A model generated the notes under the pieces. The model had not been told where the DNA came from. It searched no databases and worked only from the letters and a program-made list of their open reading frames with translations. From contig CP083650.1 of NCBI GenBank assembly GCA_020099315.1, positions 434,001 through 498,000 of the forward strand: a DNA stretch of 64,000 bases, written 5' to 3'. The position numbers and the translations under genes were made by a program. The first letter of the stretch is position 1, and every line of letters starts with the position of its first letter. This document shows positions 11,010-20,430 of the stretch, one piece after another. Origin of the DNA: Citrobacter europaeus. GTDB taxonomy: Bacteria; Pseudomonadota; Gammaproteobacteria; Enterobacterales; Enterobacteriaceae.

Positions 11010-12428
11010 TTAGACAATTTGTAATGTACCCAGACGGTATTTACGCTGGTAAACGAATGAGGTCAGTACCATTGGGATAACAATCGCAATGACCATCGCC
11101 ATACCAAAGACCTGCCAGTAGGTCGGCTGAATGGAGAGGATGCCCGGCAAGCCGCCGACGCCAATCCCATTCGCCAACACACCGTTCAGGCCGCACAGCA
11201 GTCCGGCGAGACCGGAGCCGATCATCGCGCATAGCATCGGGAAGCGGTATTTCAGGTTGATCCCGTACATTGCCGGTTCAGTTACCCCAAGATAAGCGGA
11301 GATTGCGGCAGGAACGGAGATTTCACGTTCGTTGTGTTTACGACTGGAGATAATGATCCCGACCACCGCAGAGGCCTGGGCGATATTCGACAGTGCGATC
11401 AGCGGCCATACCGGCGTACCGCCCATGCTCTGAATCATCTGCATGTCGATAGCCAGCGTGGTCTGATGCACGCCGGTGATCACCAGCGGTGCGTACAGGA
11501 AGCCGAACAGCGCCGCGCCGATCGGGGCAAAGCTGCCGGTCAGCAGATGCCGGACCGCAAACGCGACACCGTCGCCGATCATGCGGCCAAACGGACCGAT
11601 AAAGGCGTGCGCAAGGAATACCGCAAGGATCAGCGAGCACACCGGGACGATCACCAGATACAGGTAATCCGGGACGATGCGCTTCATGCGTGTTTCAATA
11701 AACCCGAGCGTCAGCCCGGCCAACAGTGCCGGAATGACCTGCGCCTGGTAGCCCACTTTCTCAATGCTGAACAGGCCGAAGTTCCACACGTCCGGCACCT
11801 GCTGACCGAGCAAATAGGCGTTCATCAGTTGCGGAGAAACCAGGGTCACGCCCAGCACAATACCGAGGATCGGCGTACCGCCCATTTTCTTCACCGCCGA
11901 CCAACAAATCCCGACCGGCAAATAGAAGAAGATCGCTTCGCCAATCAGCCACAGGAAGTCATAAAGGGTTTTCAGCGAAGGATGCATCTGCGCCAGCGTC
12001 TGCCCGTTGCTCATGGGCAGATCGCCGATCACGTTACGGAAACCTAAGATCAGGCCGCCGCTAATAAGCGCAGGCAGCAGCGGGAAGAAGATCTCCGCAA
12101 AATGAGAAATGAGCTGTTCGTGCCATTTCATATTCTGTCGCGCGGCCTTTTTCGCCTGCTCTTTGTCGGCGCTGGCCTGCCCGGTTGTCGCCAACAGCGC
12201 CTGGTAGTAATCGCCCACCTCGGTGCCAATCACCACCTGAAACTGTCCGGCGTTGGTGAAGCAGCCTTTGACCATCGGCAATTGTTCGATCTCTTTCGGC
12301 CTGGCATTCGCAGGCTGATTCAGCACAAAACGCAGGCGAGTAATGCAGTGACTCACCGTGGCGATATTGTCGCGCCCGCCTACCAGCTCAATCAGCCGGT
12401 CGATGTCTGCTTGTTTTATTTTGCTCAT
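11010..12428 (-). CDS. treB: TreB, trehalose-specific PTS enzyme IIBC
   Basis: Membrane permease that imports trehalose and phosphorylates it to trehalose-6-phosphate. The N-terminal EIIB domain has the phosphocysteine motif NIATVSHCITRLRF with Cys near residue 28, then a linker and a multi-spanning EIIC domain beginning about residue 110 (LPALISGGLILG) and including FGFLYAPLVITGVHQT in parts. 472 residues is one short of E. coli TreB. It has no EIIA domain, so it depends on the glucose EIIA. It is the first gene of treBC and has a TreR-type operator upstream. Confidence 0.97.
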   Translation of the reverse strand: MSKIKQADIDRLIELVGGRDNIATVSHCITRLRFVLNQPANARPKEIEQLPMVKGCFTNAGQFQVVIGTEVGDYYQALLATTGQASADKEQAKKAARQNMKWHEQLISHFAEIFFPLLPALISGGLILGFRNVIGDLPMSNGQTLAQMHPSLKTLYDFLWLIGEAIFFYLPVGICWSAVKKMGGTPILGIVLGVTLVSPQLMNAYLLGQQVPDVWNFGLFSIEKVGYQAQVIPALLAGLTLGFIETRMKRIVPDYLYLVIVPVCSLILAVFLAHAFIGPFGRMIGDGVAFAVRHLLTGSFAPIGAALFGFLYAPLVITGVHQTTLAIDMQMIQSMGGTPVWPLIALSNIAQASAVVGIIISSRKHNEREISVPAAISAYLGVTEPAMYGINLKYRFPMLCAMIGSGLAGLLCGLNGVLANGIGVGGLPGILSIQPTYWQVFGMAMVIAIVIPMVLTSFVYQRKYRLGTLQIV

Positions 12429-12533
12429 GATGATGTGTGTTCCCCGTAGACCGGAAAAGACGCTGTAGCGTCGTCATTCGGCAACTCTCTCGTTGTTGGC
12501 GCCAGAGTATATCGTCGATGAAATTTTAAAAAT

Positions 12534-12545
12534 GGGAACGTTCCC
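12534..12545. promoter_or_regulatory. TreR operator upstream of treB
   Basis: GGGAACGTTCCC is a perfect 12-bp palindrome between treR and treB, with the CG centre expected of LacI/GalR-family operators. It matches the TreR operator as I recall it from E. coli. TreR binding here would repress treBC until trehalose-6-phosphate accumulates. Confidence 0.85.
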
Positions 12546-12585
12546 GAAACGCAGCGAAGATCACAAATTAACGCTCAGAAAGCGA

Positions 12586-13533
12586 TCAGGAGAGGGCGGA
12601 AGGTATAACGATTTGTCGTGGTTCGCTACGGCCGTTGATCTGCTCGACCAGCTGTGAGGCCGCTTGTCGTCCGGCTTCAGCGTATCCTGGATCGACGGTG
12701 ATAATTTCCGGATGGAGGAATTTCATCAGCGGCGTGCTGCCCACACTCGCCAGCTGCAGGTTCTCTATTCGCTGCTCCTGCAAATATTTACTGACCCCAA
12801 GGGCGAGGGTATCCGTCGCGCAGACTAAAGCGGTGGTTTCTGGGGTGATGACGTTGGCGGCCTGCTCATAGCCCTGCTTCATGGCCAGACCCGGCAGCGC
12901 GGCGACGGGGTGCAGTTTGTGTTTCTTACAGAACGCCAGGTAGGCTTCATGGCGGCGCTTACCGGTGGTTACGTCGCTATGAGGAACGCCAAGAAAGCTG
13001 ATCAGGCGATGCTCGCGATCGTATAAACGCTGCATCAGGGTGCGAATGGCGCCCTCATCGTCATAGCAGACCGAGGCAAAGCCTTTCGCATCTCTTGCCA
13101 GCAGCACCAGCGAATCCTGCCAGGAGGCGAGCATGGATTCAGTAATGCCGGTAAAACCAAACAGCACCACGCCGTCAATATTGCGGCGTCTGAGCATGCC
13201 GAGGTGCTCCTCAACCAGCTCGGGCGAGAACTGGCTTTCCATCATGATCGGGTCGTAGCCCTGCTCATAAAAGACCGGTAGCATGGTTTGCACCGCGAGA
13301 TTTTCCGAAAGCGAGTCCAGACGCGTGACGATAATCGCCACCACCTTATCACTTTGACCGCGCATGGCGCGTGCGGAGCGGGAAGGGGAAAAACCGTGCT
13401 GGTTCATCACCGCTTCAACGCGTTCGCGCGTGCGTTCGCTCACGCCGCTTTCATTGTTAAGCACACGGGAAACGGTTGATTTCCCCACGCCGCTTAAGCG
13501 GGCGATGTCTTTAATTGTCAGCCGGTTTTGCAT
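12586..13533 (-). CDS. treR: TreR, LacI-family repressor of trehalose genes
   Basis: A 315-residue repressor with an N-terminal LacI helix-turn-helix (LTIKDIARLSGVGKSTVSRV, residues 4-23) and hinge, followed by a periplasmic-binding-like effector domain that binds trehalose-6-phosphate. Length equals E. coli TreR. It is upstream of and co-oriented with treBC. The perfect operator lies in the treR-treB gap, so treR is probably transcribed from its own promoter. Confidence 0.97.
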   Translation of the reverse strand: MQNRLTIKDIARLSGVGKSTVSRVLNNESGVSERTRERVEAVMNQHGFSPSRSARAMRGQSDKVVAIIVTRLDSLSENLAVQTMLPVFYEQGYDPIMMESQFSPELVEEHLGMLRRRNIDGVVLFGFTGITESMLASWQDSLVLLARDAKGFASVCYDDEGAIRTLMQRLYDREHRLISFLGVPHSDVTTGKRRHEAYLAFCKKHKLHPVAALPGLAMKQGYEQAANVITPETTALVCATDTLALGVSKYLQEQRIENLQLASVGSTPLMKFLHPEIITVDPGYAEAGRQAASQLVEQINGRSEPRQIVIPSALS

Positions 13534-13612
13534 CCTGTTTTCCCGTGTTGCGTGTGAAGTTATGCCAAATAGAGAATAACTTTACTCAAGCGCGGTGCAA
13601 TGGGCAAAGTCT

Positions 13613-13647
13613 GGTATACGTTTGGTTTAGTTTCCATGGTTTATCAT
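13613..13647 (+). promoter_or_regulatory. PhoP box and -10 of the mgtA promoter
   Basis: GGTATA-CGTTT-GGTTTA is a direct repeat with 11-bp period, matching the PhoP box pattern with one mismatch in the first half. Twelve bases downstream is TATCAT, a good -10. That spacing is typical of PhoP-activated promoters, so mgtA is expected to respond to low magnesium through PhoPQ. Confidence 0.8.
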
Positions 13648-13724
13648 ATCGCCATAATTGCCACAAACCTTATGGTTTTCTGCGTATAATCCGCAGCGCA
13701 AATCATTCACTTACCGGAGGCTAT

Positions 13725-13778
13725 ATGGATCCCGATCCCACCCCTCTCCCGAGACGGAGAAACAACCCTTTCCGGTAA
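13725..13778 (+). CDS. mgtL: MgtL leader peptide (Mg2+/proline-sensing)
   Basis: A 17-residue peptide, MDPDPTPLPRRRNNPFR, preceded by GGAGG seven bases upstream of the ATG. It closely resembles the E. coli/Salmonella MgtL leader, whose Pro and Asp/Glu codons cause ribosome pausing or destabilisation when magnesium or proline is limiting. This lets transcription run on into mgtA. The C-terminal NNPFR differs from the E. coli version as I recall it, but the Pro pattern is kept. It was too short for automatic ORF calling and was identified by reading. Confidence 0.9.
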   Translation: MDPDPTPLPRRRNNPFR

Positions 13779-13922
13779 GCCTGTCTTTCACTGTCTTACC
13801 GGAACAGTAAGACAGTGACGTTCTGACGTCCCTGTTGTGATTTAATAATTGCCATCAGGCAAGGCCTTGCCACGCCTGAAGGATTTACTGCGCCTGTTTA
13901 TACTGGTGCAGAGGGACTGCCT
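13779..13922 (+). promoter_or_regulatory. mgtA 5' leader downstream of mgtL
   Basis: Non-coding RNA leader between mgtL and mgtA. It contains complementary segments such as CTGTCTTACCGG and CAGTAAGACAG that would form a stem (13780-13817). In relatives this leader switches between structures to allow or stop transcription in response to magnesium. I see the potential stem but did not fold the RNA. Confidence 0.65.
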
Positions 13923-16631
13923 ATGTTCAAAAATATGACTCGCCAGTTGTTTGCCCGACTAAACCGCCATTTACCGCATCGTCTGGTGCATCGCGATCCG
14001 TTGCCTAATGCCCAGACCGTTGCCAGCACGCCGATCCCGCCATCGCTGAGCGAACATTGCCTGAAAATGGCCCTGATGGACGAAGAAGCGCTGTGGAAAA
14101 CGTTCGGCACGCACCCGGAAGGGTTGAACGCCGCGGAAGTGGAAAACGCTCGCGAATTACATGGCGAGAACCAGTTGCCGGCGCAGAAGCCGTCGCCATG
14201 GTGGGTGCATCTGTGGGTCTGCTACCGTAACCCGTTTAACATTCTGCTGACCATCCTCGGTGCGATTTCCTATGCCACCGAAGATCTGTTTGCCGCTGGC
14301 GTCATCGCGCTGATGGTCGTCATCTCTACGCTGCTGAATTTTGTGCAGGAGGCGCGTTCCACCAAAGCGGCAGATGCGCTGAAAGCGATGGTCAGCAACA
14401 CCGCCACGGTACTGCGCGTTATTAACGAGAAAGGGGAGAATGGCTGGGTTGAACTGCCGATCGACCAGTTGGTTCCCGGCGATATTATCAAGCTGGCGGC
14501 AGGGGATATGATCCCGGCCGATCTGCGCGTGGTGCAGGCGCGTGACCTGTTCGTGGCCCAGGCTTCGCTGACCGGTGAATCGCTGCCGGTGGAGAAAGTT
14601 GCAACCAGCCGCGACCCGCAGCAAAGCAACCCGCTGGAATGCGATACCCTGTGCTTTATGGGCACCAACGTGGTGAGCGGCACGGCACAGGCCATCGTGA
14701 TTTCAACCGGAGCTAATACCTGGTTTGGGCAACTGGCGGGCCGCGTCAGCGAGCAGGAAAGCGAGCAAAATGCATTCCAGAAAGGGATCAGCCGCGTCAG
14801 TATGCTGCTGATCCGCTTTATGCTGGTGATGGCGCCCATTGTGCTCATCATCAACGGCTATACCAAAGGCGACTGGTGGGAAGCGGCGCTGTTTGCCCTG
14901 TCTGTGGCAGTGGGACTGACCCCGGAAATGCTGCCAATGATCGTCACCTCGACGCTGGCGCGCGGGGCGGTGAAGCTGTCAAAACAAAAGGTCATCGTTA
15001 AACACCTCGACGCCATCCAAAACTTTGGCGCAATGGATATCTTGTGCACTGATAAAACCGGTACCCTGACTCAGGATAAAATTGTGCTGGAGAATCATAC
15101 GGATATCTCAGGAAAGCCCAGCGAACACGTCCTGCATTCTGCGTGGCTGAACAGCCATTATCAGACCGGGCTGAAGAATCTGCTGGATACGGCGGTGCTG
15201 GAGGGGGTGGACGAAGAATCTGCCCGTCAGCTCTCTACCCGCTGGCAGAAAATCGATGAGATCCCGTTTGATTTCGAACGCCGCCGCATGTCGGTGGTGG
15301 TCGCAGAAGAAACCGATGTGCATCAACTGGTGTGTAAAGGCGCGTTGCAGGAGATCCTTAACGTTTGCACCCAGGTGCGCCACAACGGTGAGATTGTCCC
15401 GTTAGATGACAACATGCTGCGTCGGGTGAAACGCGTCACGGACACGCTGAACCGTCAGGGGCTGCGCGTGGTGGCGGTGGCGACGAAATACCTGCCTGCG
15501 CGTGAGGGCGATTACCAGCGTATTGATGAATCAGATCTGATCCTCGAAGGCTATATTGCGTTCCTCGATCCGCCGAAAGAGACCACTGCGCCGGCGCTGA
15601 AAGCGCTGAAAGCCAGCGGAATTACGGTGAAAATTCTCACTGGCGATAGCGAGCTGGTGGCGGCGAAAGTGTGTCATGAAGTGGGGCTGGATGCGGGCGA
15701 TGTGGTTATCGGCAGCAGCATTGAGGGGTTAAGTGACGATGAGCTGGCCCGACTTGCCCAGCGTACCACGCTGTTTGCTCGTCTGACGCCGATGCATAAA
15801 GAGCGCATTGTCACGCTGCTCAAGCGCGAAGGTCATGTGGTCGGCTTTATGGGCGATGGCATTAACGACGCCCCGGCGCTGCGCGCTGCGGACATCGGTA
15901 TCTCCGTTGACGGCGCGGTTGATATTGCGCGTGAAGCTGCTGATATCATCCTGCTGGAAAAGAGTCTGATGGTGCTGGAAGAAGGGGTGATCGAAGGACG
16001 CCGTACTTTTTCTAACATGCTGAAGTACATTAAAATGACGGCCAGTTCTAACTTCGGTAACGTGTTTAGCGTGCTGGTGGCGAGCGCCTTCTTACCGTTC
16101 CTGCCGATGTTGCCGCTGCACTTACTGATCCAGAACCTGCTGTACGATGTATCCCAGGTGGCGATTCCGTTTGATAATGTCGACGAAGAGCAGATCAAAA
16201 AGCCGCAGCGCTGGAATCCCGCTGAATTAGGCCGCTTTATGATTTTCTTTGGACCGATCAGCTCGATCTTCGACATTCTGACATTTTGCCTGATGTGGTT
16301 CGTGTTCCATGCTAATACGCCAGAGCATCAGACATTGTTCCAGTCTGGCTGGTTCGTGGTGGGCTTGCTGTCACAAACGCTGATTGTGCATATGATCCGT
16401 ACCCGTCGCGTGCCGTTCATCCAAAGCCGCGCCGCATGGCCGTTGATGCTAATGACGCTGGTGGTAATGGTGGTGGGCATTGCATTACCGTTCTCGCCGC
16501 TGGCCAGCTATCTGCAGTTGCAGGCGCTGCCGCTGAGCTACTTCCCGTGGCTGGTTGCGATTCTGGCGGGTTACATGACATTAACCCAGCTTGTGAAAGG
16601 TTTTTATAGCCGCCGCTACGGCTGGCAGTAA
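13923..16631 (+). CDS. mgtA: MgtA, magnesium-importing P-type ATPase
   Basis: Inner-membrane P3B-type ATPase importing Mg2+. The phosphorylation motif CTDKTGTLT places the catalytic Asp at residue 377. The actuator motif LTGES, the hinge MGDGINDAPALRAADIG, and transmembrane pairs at about residues 100-145, 285-350 and the last 200 residues are all present. 902 residues is normal for MgtA. It follows a PhoP-type promoter and the mgtL leader, and ends at a strong terminator, so it is monocistronic. Confidence 0.98.
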   Translation: MFKNMTRQLFARLNRHLPHRLVHRDPLPNAQTVASTPIPPSLSEHCLKMALMDEEALWKTFGTHPEGLNAAEVENARELHGENQLPAQKPSPWWVHLWVCYRNPFNILLTILGAISYATEDLFAAGVIALMVVISTLLNFVQEARSTKAADALKAMVSNTATVLRVINEKGENGWVELPIDQLVPGDIIKLAAGDMIPADLRVVQARDLFVAQASLTGESLPVEKVATSRDPQQSNPLECDTLCFMGTNVVSGTAQAIVISTGANTWFGQLAGRVSEQESEQNAFQKGISRVSMLLIRFMLVMAPIVLIINGYTKGDWWEAALFALSVAVGLTPEMLPMIVTSTLARGAVKLSKQKVIVKHLDAIQNFGAMDILCTDKTGTLTQDKIVLENHTDISGKPSEHVLHSAWLNSHYQTGLKNLLDTAVLEGVDEESARQLSTRWQKIDEIPFDFERRRMSVVVAEETDVHQLVCKGALQEILNVCTQVRHNGEIVPLDDNMLRRVKRVTDTLNRQGLRVVAVATKYLPAREGDYQRIDESDLILEGYIAFLDPPKETTAPALKALKASGITVKILTGDSELVAAKVCHEVGLDAGDVVIGSSIEGLSDDELARLAQRTTLFARLTPMHKERIVTLLKREGHVVGFMGDGINDAPALRAADIGISVDGAVDIAREAADIILLEKSLMVLEEGVIEGRRTFSNMLKYIKMTASSNFGNVFSVLVASAFLPFLPMLPLHLLIQNLLYDVSQVAIPFDNVDEEQIKKPQRWNPAELGRFMIFFGPISSIFDILTFCLMWFVFHANTPEHQTLFQSGWFVVGLLSQTLIVHMIRTRRVPFIQSRAAWPLMLMTLVVMVVGIALPFSPLASYLQLQALPLSYFPWLVAILAGYMTLTQLVKGFYSRRYGWQ

Positions 16632-16648
16632 TCCTCAACTTCTCTTCT

Positions 16649-16674
16649 GCAGGATGGTGTTAATACCATCCTGC
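16649..16674 (+). terminator. Rho-independent terminator of mgtA
   Basis: Stem GCAGGATGGT / ACCATCCTGC with a six-base loop, followed by TTTCTCTTTTT, 17 bases after the mgtA stop. Confidence 0.9.
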
Positions 16675-17009
16675 ATTTCTCTTTTTCATTCGAAAGATAT
16701 TCTCCGGAAATATTGGTGTTTTATTTTTATTGAAATACCAACGCGGGCAATTAGTATCAAATCCCCTTCTTTGCTTTGCTTTTTTATCAATAAAACGATC
16801 TGCGTTGCAAAAATGAAACAGTGTGCTAAAAATTATAAGCATCTGCGATTTTTTGTGAACACAGTCATCGAAATAAATTGTTACACCAGTTAGTCTGCGC
16901 AGGTAACGTCGTTAAGAAAGTTTCTCGCTGCCCGTTTTTAATTCCGGCAGTCATTTGCTCTGCAAGCTATTCCTGTTAATGGATATTATGAACTTCTGGA
17001 GAAGGACAA
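16675..17009. other. AT-rich intergenic region before the TRAP transporter genes
   Basis: No convincing gene. A 79-codon frame here lacks a Shine-Dalgarno and coding character. The region must carry the promoter of the downstream transporter operon, but I could not place a confident operator or -35/-10 pair. Confidence 0.5.
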
Positions 17010-17987
17010 ATGAAACTGACAAAAAACCTGTTAAGTCTGTGTATTGGCGCGTCTGTATTACTGGCGAGTCATGCCACGCTGGCACAAACCTTTCGCGCCG
17101 CAGATGTGCATCCGGCTGATTACCCGAACGTTGTTGCCGTCAAACATATGGGGGAGAAACTTAGCGCCGCGACCGACGGTCGTCTGGAGATTAAAACATT
17201 TCCCGGTGGCGTGTTAGGTGATGAAAAACAGATGATTGAACAGGCGCAATTGGGCGCTATCGATATTATTCGCGTTTCAATGACGCCGGTTGCCGCCATT
17301 CTCCCTGAAATTAACGTCTTTACCCTGCCGTATATCTTTCGTGATGAAGACCATCTGCATAAGGTTCTCGACGGCATGATCGGTCAGGAGATTGGCGACC
17401 GTCTGACGGCCAACACCAAATCGCGGCTGGTGTTCCTCGGCTGGATGGATGCCGGAACGCGTAATCTAATCACCAAAAATCCGGTGGTGAAACCGGAAGA
17501 TTTACACGGTATGAAAATCCGCGTTCAAGGAAGTCCGATAGCGCTGGATACCCTGAAAGCGATGGGCGCTAACTCCGTTGTGATGGGCGTCAGTGAAGTA
17601 TTTAGCGGCATGCAGACCGGCGTTATTGATGGCACGGAAAATAATCCGCCAACGTTTGTTGCGCATAACTATTTGCCGGTCGTGAAAAACTATACCTGGA
17701 GCAAACACTTTATTATTCCTGAGCTTTTTCTGTTCTCGAAAGCTAAATGGGATAAGTTGAAAAAAGAAGACCAGGATCTCATTATTAAACTCGCTAAAGA
17801 AGCCCAGGTAGAGCAACGCAAACTTTGGCAGGATTATAATGCGAAATCGCTGGAGACCATGAAAGCCAATGGTGTTCAGTTCCACGATATTGATACGGAC
17901 TATTTCTATAAAGCCACGCAGTCAGTGCGGGATAATTACGGTAAAGACCACCAGGATTTGATCAAACGTATTCAGGATGTGAAGTAA
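17010..17987 (+). CDS. TRAP transporter periplasmic substrate-binding protein (DctP family)
   Basis: Tripartite ATP-independent periplasmic transporters capture organic acids with a binding protein and import them with sodium. This 325-residue protein has a Sec signal peptide (MKLTKNLLSLCIGASVLLAS, cleavage predicted after residue 25, ATLA-Q). It carries DctP family landmarks: FPGGVLGDEKQMIEQ, the substrate-anchoring Arg in MKIRVQGSPI, and GTENNPPTF. GGAGAAGGAC precedes the ATG. The membrane subunits follow directly. The substrate is not evident; a C4-dicarboxylate or sugar acid would be usual for the family. No catabolic gene or regulator sits beside it. Confidence 0.92.
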   Translation: MKLTKNLLSLCIGASVLLASHATLAQTFRAADVHPADYPNVVAVKHMGEKLSAATDGRLEIKTFPGGVLGDEKQMIEQAQLGAIDIIRVSMTPVAAILPEINVFTLPYIFRDEDHLHKVLDGMIGQEIGDRLTANTKSRLVFLGWMDAGTRNLITKNPVVKPEDLHGMKIRVQGSPIALDTLKAMGANSVVMGVSEVFSGMQTGVIDGTENNPPTFVAHNYLPVVKNYTWSKHFIIPELFLFSKAKWDKLKKEDQDLIIKLAKEAQVEQRKLWQDYNAKSLETMKANGVQFHDIDTDYFYKATQSVRDNYGKDHQDLIKRIQDVK

Positions 17988-18049
17988 TTCATCAGGTGGA
18001 GGATATCAACCCTCCGCCTGAATCTTTTGATTAATTCGAGGTGATGATT

Positions 18050-18559
18050 ATGGGTGAATGCTATTCATCGGTAATGGATTTTCTTTATCGAGTGTCAATG
18101 TGGATTGCCGGTATCGCATTATTGGTCATGGTCGCCATTATCCCTATTGGCATATTCGCGCGTTATGTTCTGAATAACGCCCTGTCATGGCCAGAACCCG
18201 TCGCCATTCTTTGTATGGTGACATTCACCTTTATTGGCGCGGCGGTAAGCTATCGTGCAGGCTCGCATATCGCGGTGAGCATGGTGACTGACCGTCTGGG
18301 TGATGCTTCCCGCCGTTATTGTTCGGTAATCGCAGACGTTATGCTGGTGGCGATAAGCTTGTTTATCCTCTGGTACGGAACCAATCTCTGTCTTGAACTG
18401 TGGGACCAGCCCGTGGCGGAATTCCCGCTTTTAAGCGCCGGGCAAAACTATCTTCCGTTGCCGATTGGCTCTGCCATAACGCTGCTGTTTATCGCAGAAA
18501 AGATTTTCCGTGGTCCGCAGTACCAACGTCCCGTTGTCATGCTGGGATCGACCAGCTAG
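18050..18559 (+). CDS. TRAP transporter small membrane subunit (DctQ family)
   Basis: A 169-residue integral membrane protein with four hydrophobic segments (about residues 11-33, 48-68, 90-112, 131-150) and the DctQ landmarks RYVLNNALSWPEP and SYRAGSHIAV. Possible starts are GTG 18041, ATG 18044 and ATG 18050. The Shine-Dalgarno GAGGTG at 18038-18043 overlaps the first two, so 18050 is the best. It stabilises and partners the large DctM subunit encoded 30 bp downstream. Confidence 0.88.
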   Translation: MGECYSSVMDFLYRVSMWIAGIALLVMVAIIPIGIFARYVLNNALSWPEPVAILCMVTFTFIGAAVSYRAGSHIAVSMVTDRLGDASRRYCSVIADVMLVAISLFILWYGTNLCLELWDQPVAEFPLLSAGQNYLPLPIGSAITLLFIAEKIFRGPQYQRPVVMLGSTS

Positions 18560-18589
18560 TTACCGCCCCCATTTCAGAAAGGAAAGCAG

Positions 18590-19876
18590 ATGGATGCATT
18601 TATTCTCGTCTTTACGCTCGGCATTATGCTGGCGATTGGGGTACCGGTAGCGTACGCGGTTGGCATTAGCGCCATCATTGGGGCCTGGTATATAGATATT
18701 CCGCTGGAAGCAGTAATGATCCAACTGACCAGCGGGGTGAATAAGTTTTCGCTGCTGGCGATCCCATTCTTTATTCTGGCCGGGGCTATTATGGCCGAAG
18801 GAGGAATTGCGCGGCGACTGGTGAACTTTGCCTATATTTTCGTTGGCTTTATTCGCGGTGGGCTGTCGCTGGTAAACATTGTGGCATCGACCTTTTTTGG
18901 CGCCATTTCCGGATCGTCCGTGGCCGATACCGCGTCCATCGGTTCGGTAATGATCCCTGAGATGGATAAAAAAGGTTATCCGCGCGACTTTGCCGCGGCG
19001 GTCACTGCCAGCGGCTCGGTACAGGCGATCCTCACGCCGCCCAGTCATAACTCGGTTATCTACTCGCTGGCAACGGGTGGGACGGTGTCGATTGCTGCGC
19101 TGTTCATCGCCGGGATCCTGCCGGGCCTGCTGTTAAGCTTCAGCCTGATGGTCATGTGCGTGGCTTTCGCGCACAAACGCGGTTATCCAAAAGGGGAACG
19201 CGTACCGTTTCGCCAGGCGCTGAAGATTTTCGTCGATACGCTGTGGGGATTGATGACGGTTGTGATCATCATGGGCGGCATCCTGTCAGGTATCTTTACC
19301 GCGACGGAGTCTGCGGCGATTGCCTGCCTGTGGGCCTTCTTTGTCACCATGTTTATCTATCGTGACTATAAATGGTCTGAGCTGCCGAAGCTGATGTTCC
19401 GCACGGTGAAAACGGTCACGATCGTCATGATCCTGATAGGCTTTGCCGCTGCGTTCGGTGCCGTCATGACCTATATGCAGTTGCCGATGCGTATCACTGA
19501 AGCCTTCACCAGCATCTCGGACAACAAATACGTCATTCTGATGTGCATTAACATCATGCTGCTGCTGATCGGTACGCTGATGGATATGGCGCCGCTGATC
19601 CTGATTTTGACGCCGGTTCTGCTGCCGGTGACCAACGCGCTCGGTATTGATCCGGTCCATTTTGGCATGATCATGCTGGTGAACTTAGGGATCGGCCTGA
19701 TTACGCCGCCGGTAGGGTCGGTGCTGTTTGTGGCCAGTGCGGTGAGTAAGCAGAAAATAGAGCAGGTGGTAAAGGCGATGTTGCCATTCTACCTTGTGCT
19801 ATTCCTGGTGCTGATGCTCGTGACGTACATTCCGGCGATTTCGCTGTTCCTGCCGAAACTGTTTGGTGTGATGTGA
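18590..19876 (+). CDS. TRAP transporter large permease subunit (DctM family)
   Basis: A 428-residue polytopic protein with about 12 hydrophobic segments that forms the transport channel. Family landmarks include LAIPFFILAGAIM, ISGSSVADTASIGSVMIP, and NLGIGLITPPVGSVLFV near the C-terminus. GAAAGGAAAG precedes the ATG. It is the last gene of the three-gene transporter operon and is followed by REP elements. Confidence 0.93.
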   Translation: MDAFILVFTLGIMLAIGVPVAYAVGISAIIGAWYIDIPLEAVMIQLTSGVNKFSLLAIPFFILAGAIMAEGGIARRLVNFAYIFVGFIRGGLSLVNIVASTFFGAISGSSVADTASIGSVMIPEMDKKGYPRDFAAAVTASGSVQAILTPPSHNSVIYSLATGGTVSIAALFIAGILPGLLLSFSLMVMCVAFAHKRGYPKGERVPFRQALKIFVDTLWGLMTVVIIMGGILSGIFTATESAAIACLWAFFVTMFIYRDYKWSELPKLMFRTVKTVTIVMILIGFAAAFGAVMTYMQLPMRITEAFTSISDNKYVILMCINIMLLLIGTLMDMAPLILILTPVLLPVTNALGIDPVHFGMIMLVNLGIGLITPPVGSVLFVASAVSKQKIEQVVKAMLPFYLVLFLVLMLVTYIPAISLFLPKLFGVM

Positions 19877-19880
19877 TAAA

Positions 19881-19958
19881 TGCCCGGTGGCGCTCGCGCT
19901 TACCGGGCCTGTAAACTACCCGTGCGTTGGCCGGACGAGGCGAAGCCGCCATCCGGCG
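19881..19958. repeat. REP elements between the TRAP operon and ridA
   Basis: Two palindromic units (TGCCCGGTGGCGCTCGCGCT...ACCGGGCCTG and GGCCGGACGAGGCGAAGCC...ATCCGGCGC) between converging genes. They probably act as the shared 3' end structure. Confidence 0.8.
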
Positions 19959-19967
19959 CAAGGAGAC

Positions 19968-20354
19968 TTAGCGACGAACGGCGATCGCTTCAATCTCGAT
20001 TTTCACGTCTTTCGGCAGACGGGCAACTTCTACGCAAGAACGCGCAGGGAAAGTCGCGTTGTGCTCGGTGAAGAATGCTTCGTAGGTCGCGTTTACGGTT
20101 GCGAAATCGTTCAGGTCTTTAACGAAAACGGTCGTTTTTACGATGTCGCCCACTTTCAGGCCTGCTGCTTCAACGATAGCTTTTACGTTTTCCAGCGACT
20201 GACGTGCCTGAGCGGACACGTCTTCCGCTACGGCACCGGTTTTCGGATCGACCGGGATCTGACCGGAAGTGATTACCATGCTACCCAGGTCAACGCCCTG
20301 AACGTATGGGCCGATTGCTGCTGGTGCATTTTCCGTCGCGATAGTCTTGCTCAT
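19968..20354 (-). CDS. ridA: RidA, 2-iminobutanoate/2-iminopropanoate deaminase
   Basis: Cytosolic 128-residue Rid-family enzyme that hydrolyses reactive imines released by PLP enzymes such as threonine dehydratase. The family signatures GPYVQGVDLG, ITSGQIPVDP, and the C-terminal RSCVEVARLPKDVKIEIE (with the catalytic Arg) are all visible. Length matches E. coli RidA (YjgF). GGAGAAATC precedes the ATG. It is adjacent to pyrBI, as in E. coli. Confidence 0.98.
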   Translation of the reverse strand: MSKTIATENAPAAIGPYVQGVDLGSMVITSGQIPVDPKTGAVAEDVSAQARQSLENVKAIVEAAGLKVGDIVKTTVFVKDLNDFATVNATYEAFFTEHNATFPARSCVEVARLPKDVKIEIEAIAVRR

Positions 20355-20430
20355 GATTTCTCCTGAATTACAGCGGTAGTAGAATGTTCCCGGCCATTAT
20401 AGAGAGGCCACATTTCATAACCAACCCCAA

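Noticed and set aside
16654..16893. 79-codon frame after mgtA
   Set aside because: It begins inside the mgtA terminator, has no Shine-Dalgarno and lacks coding character.
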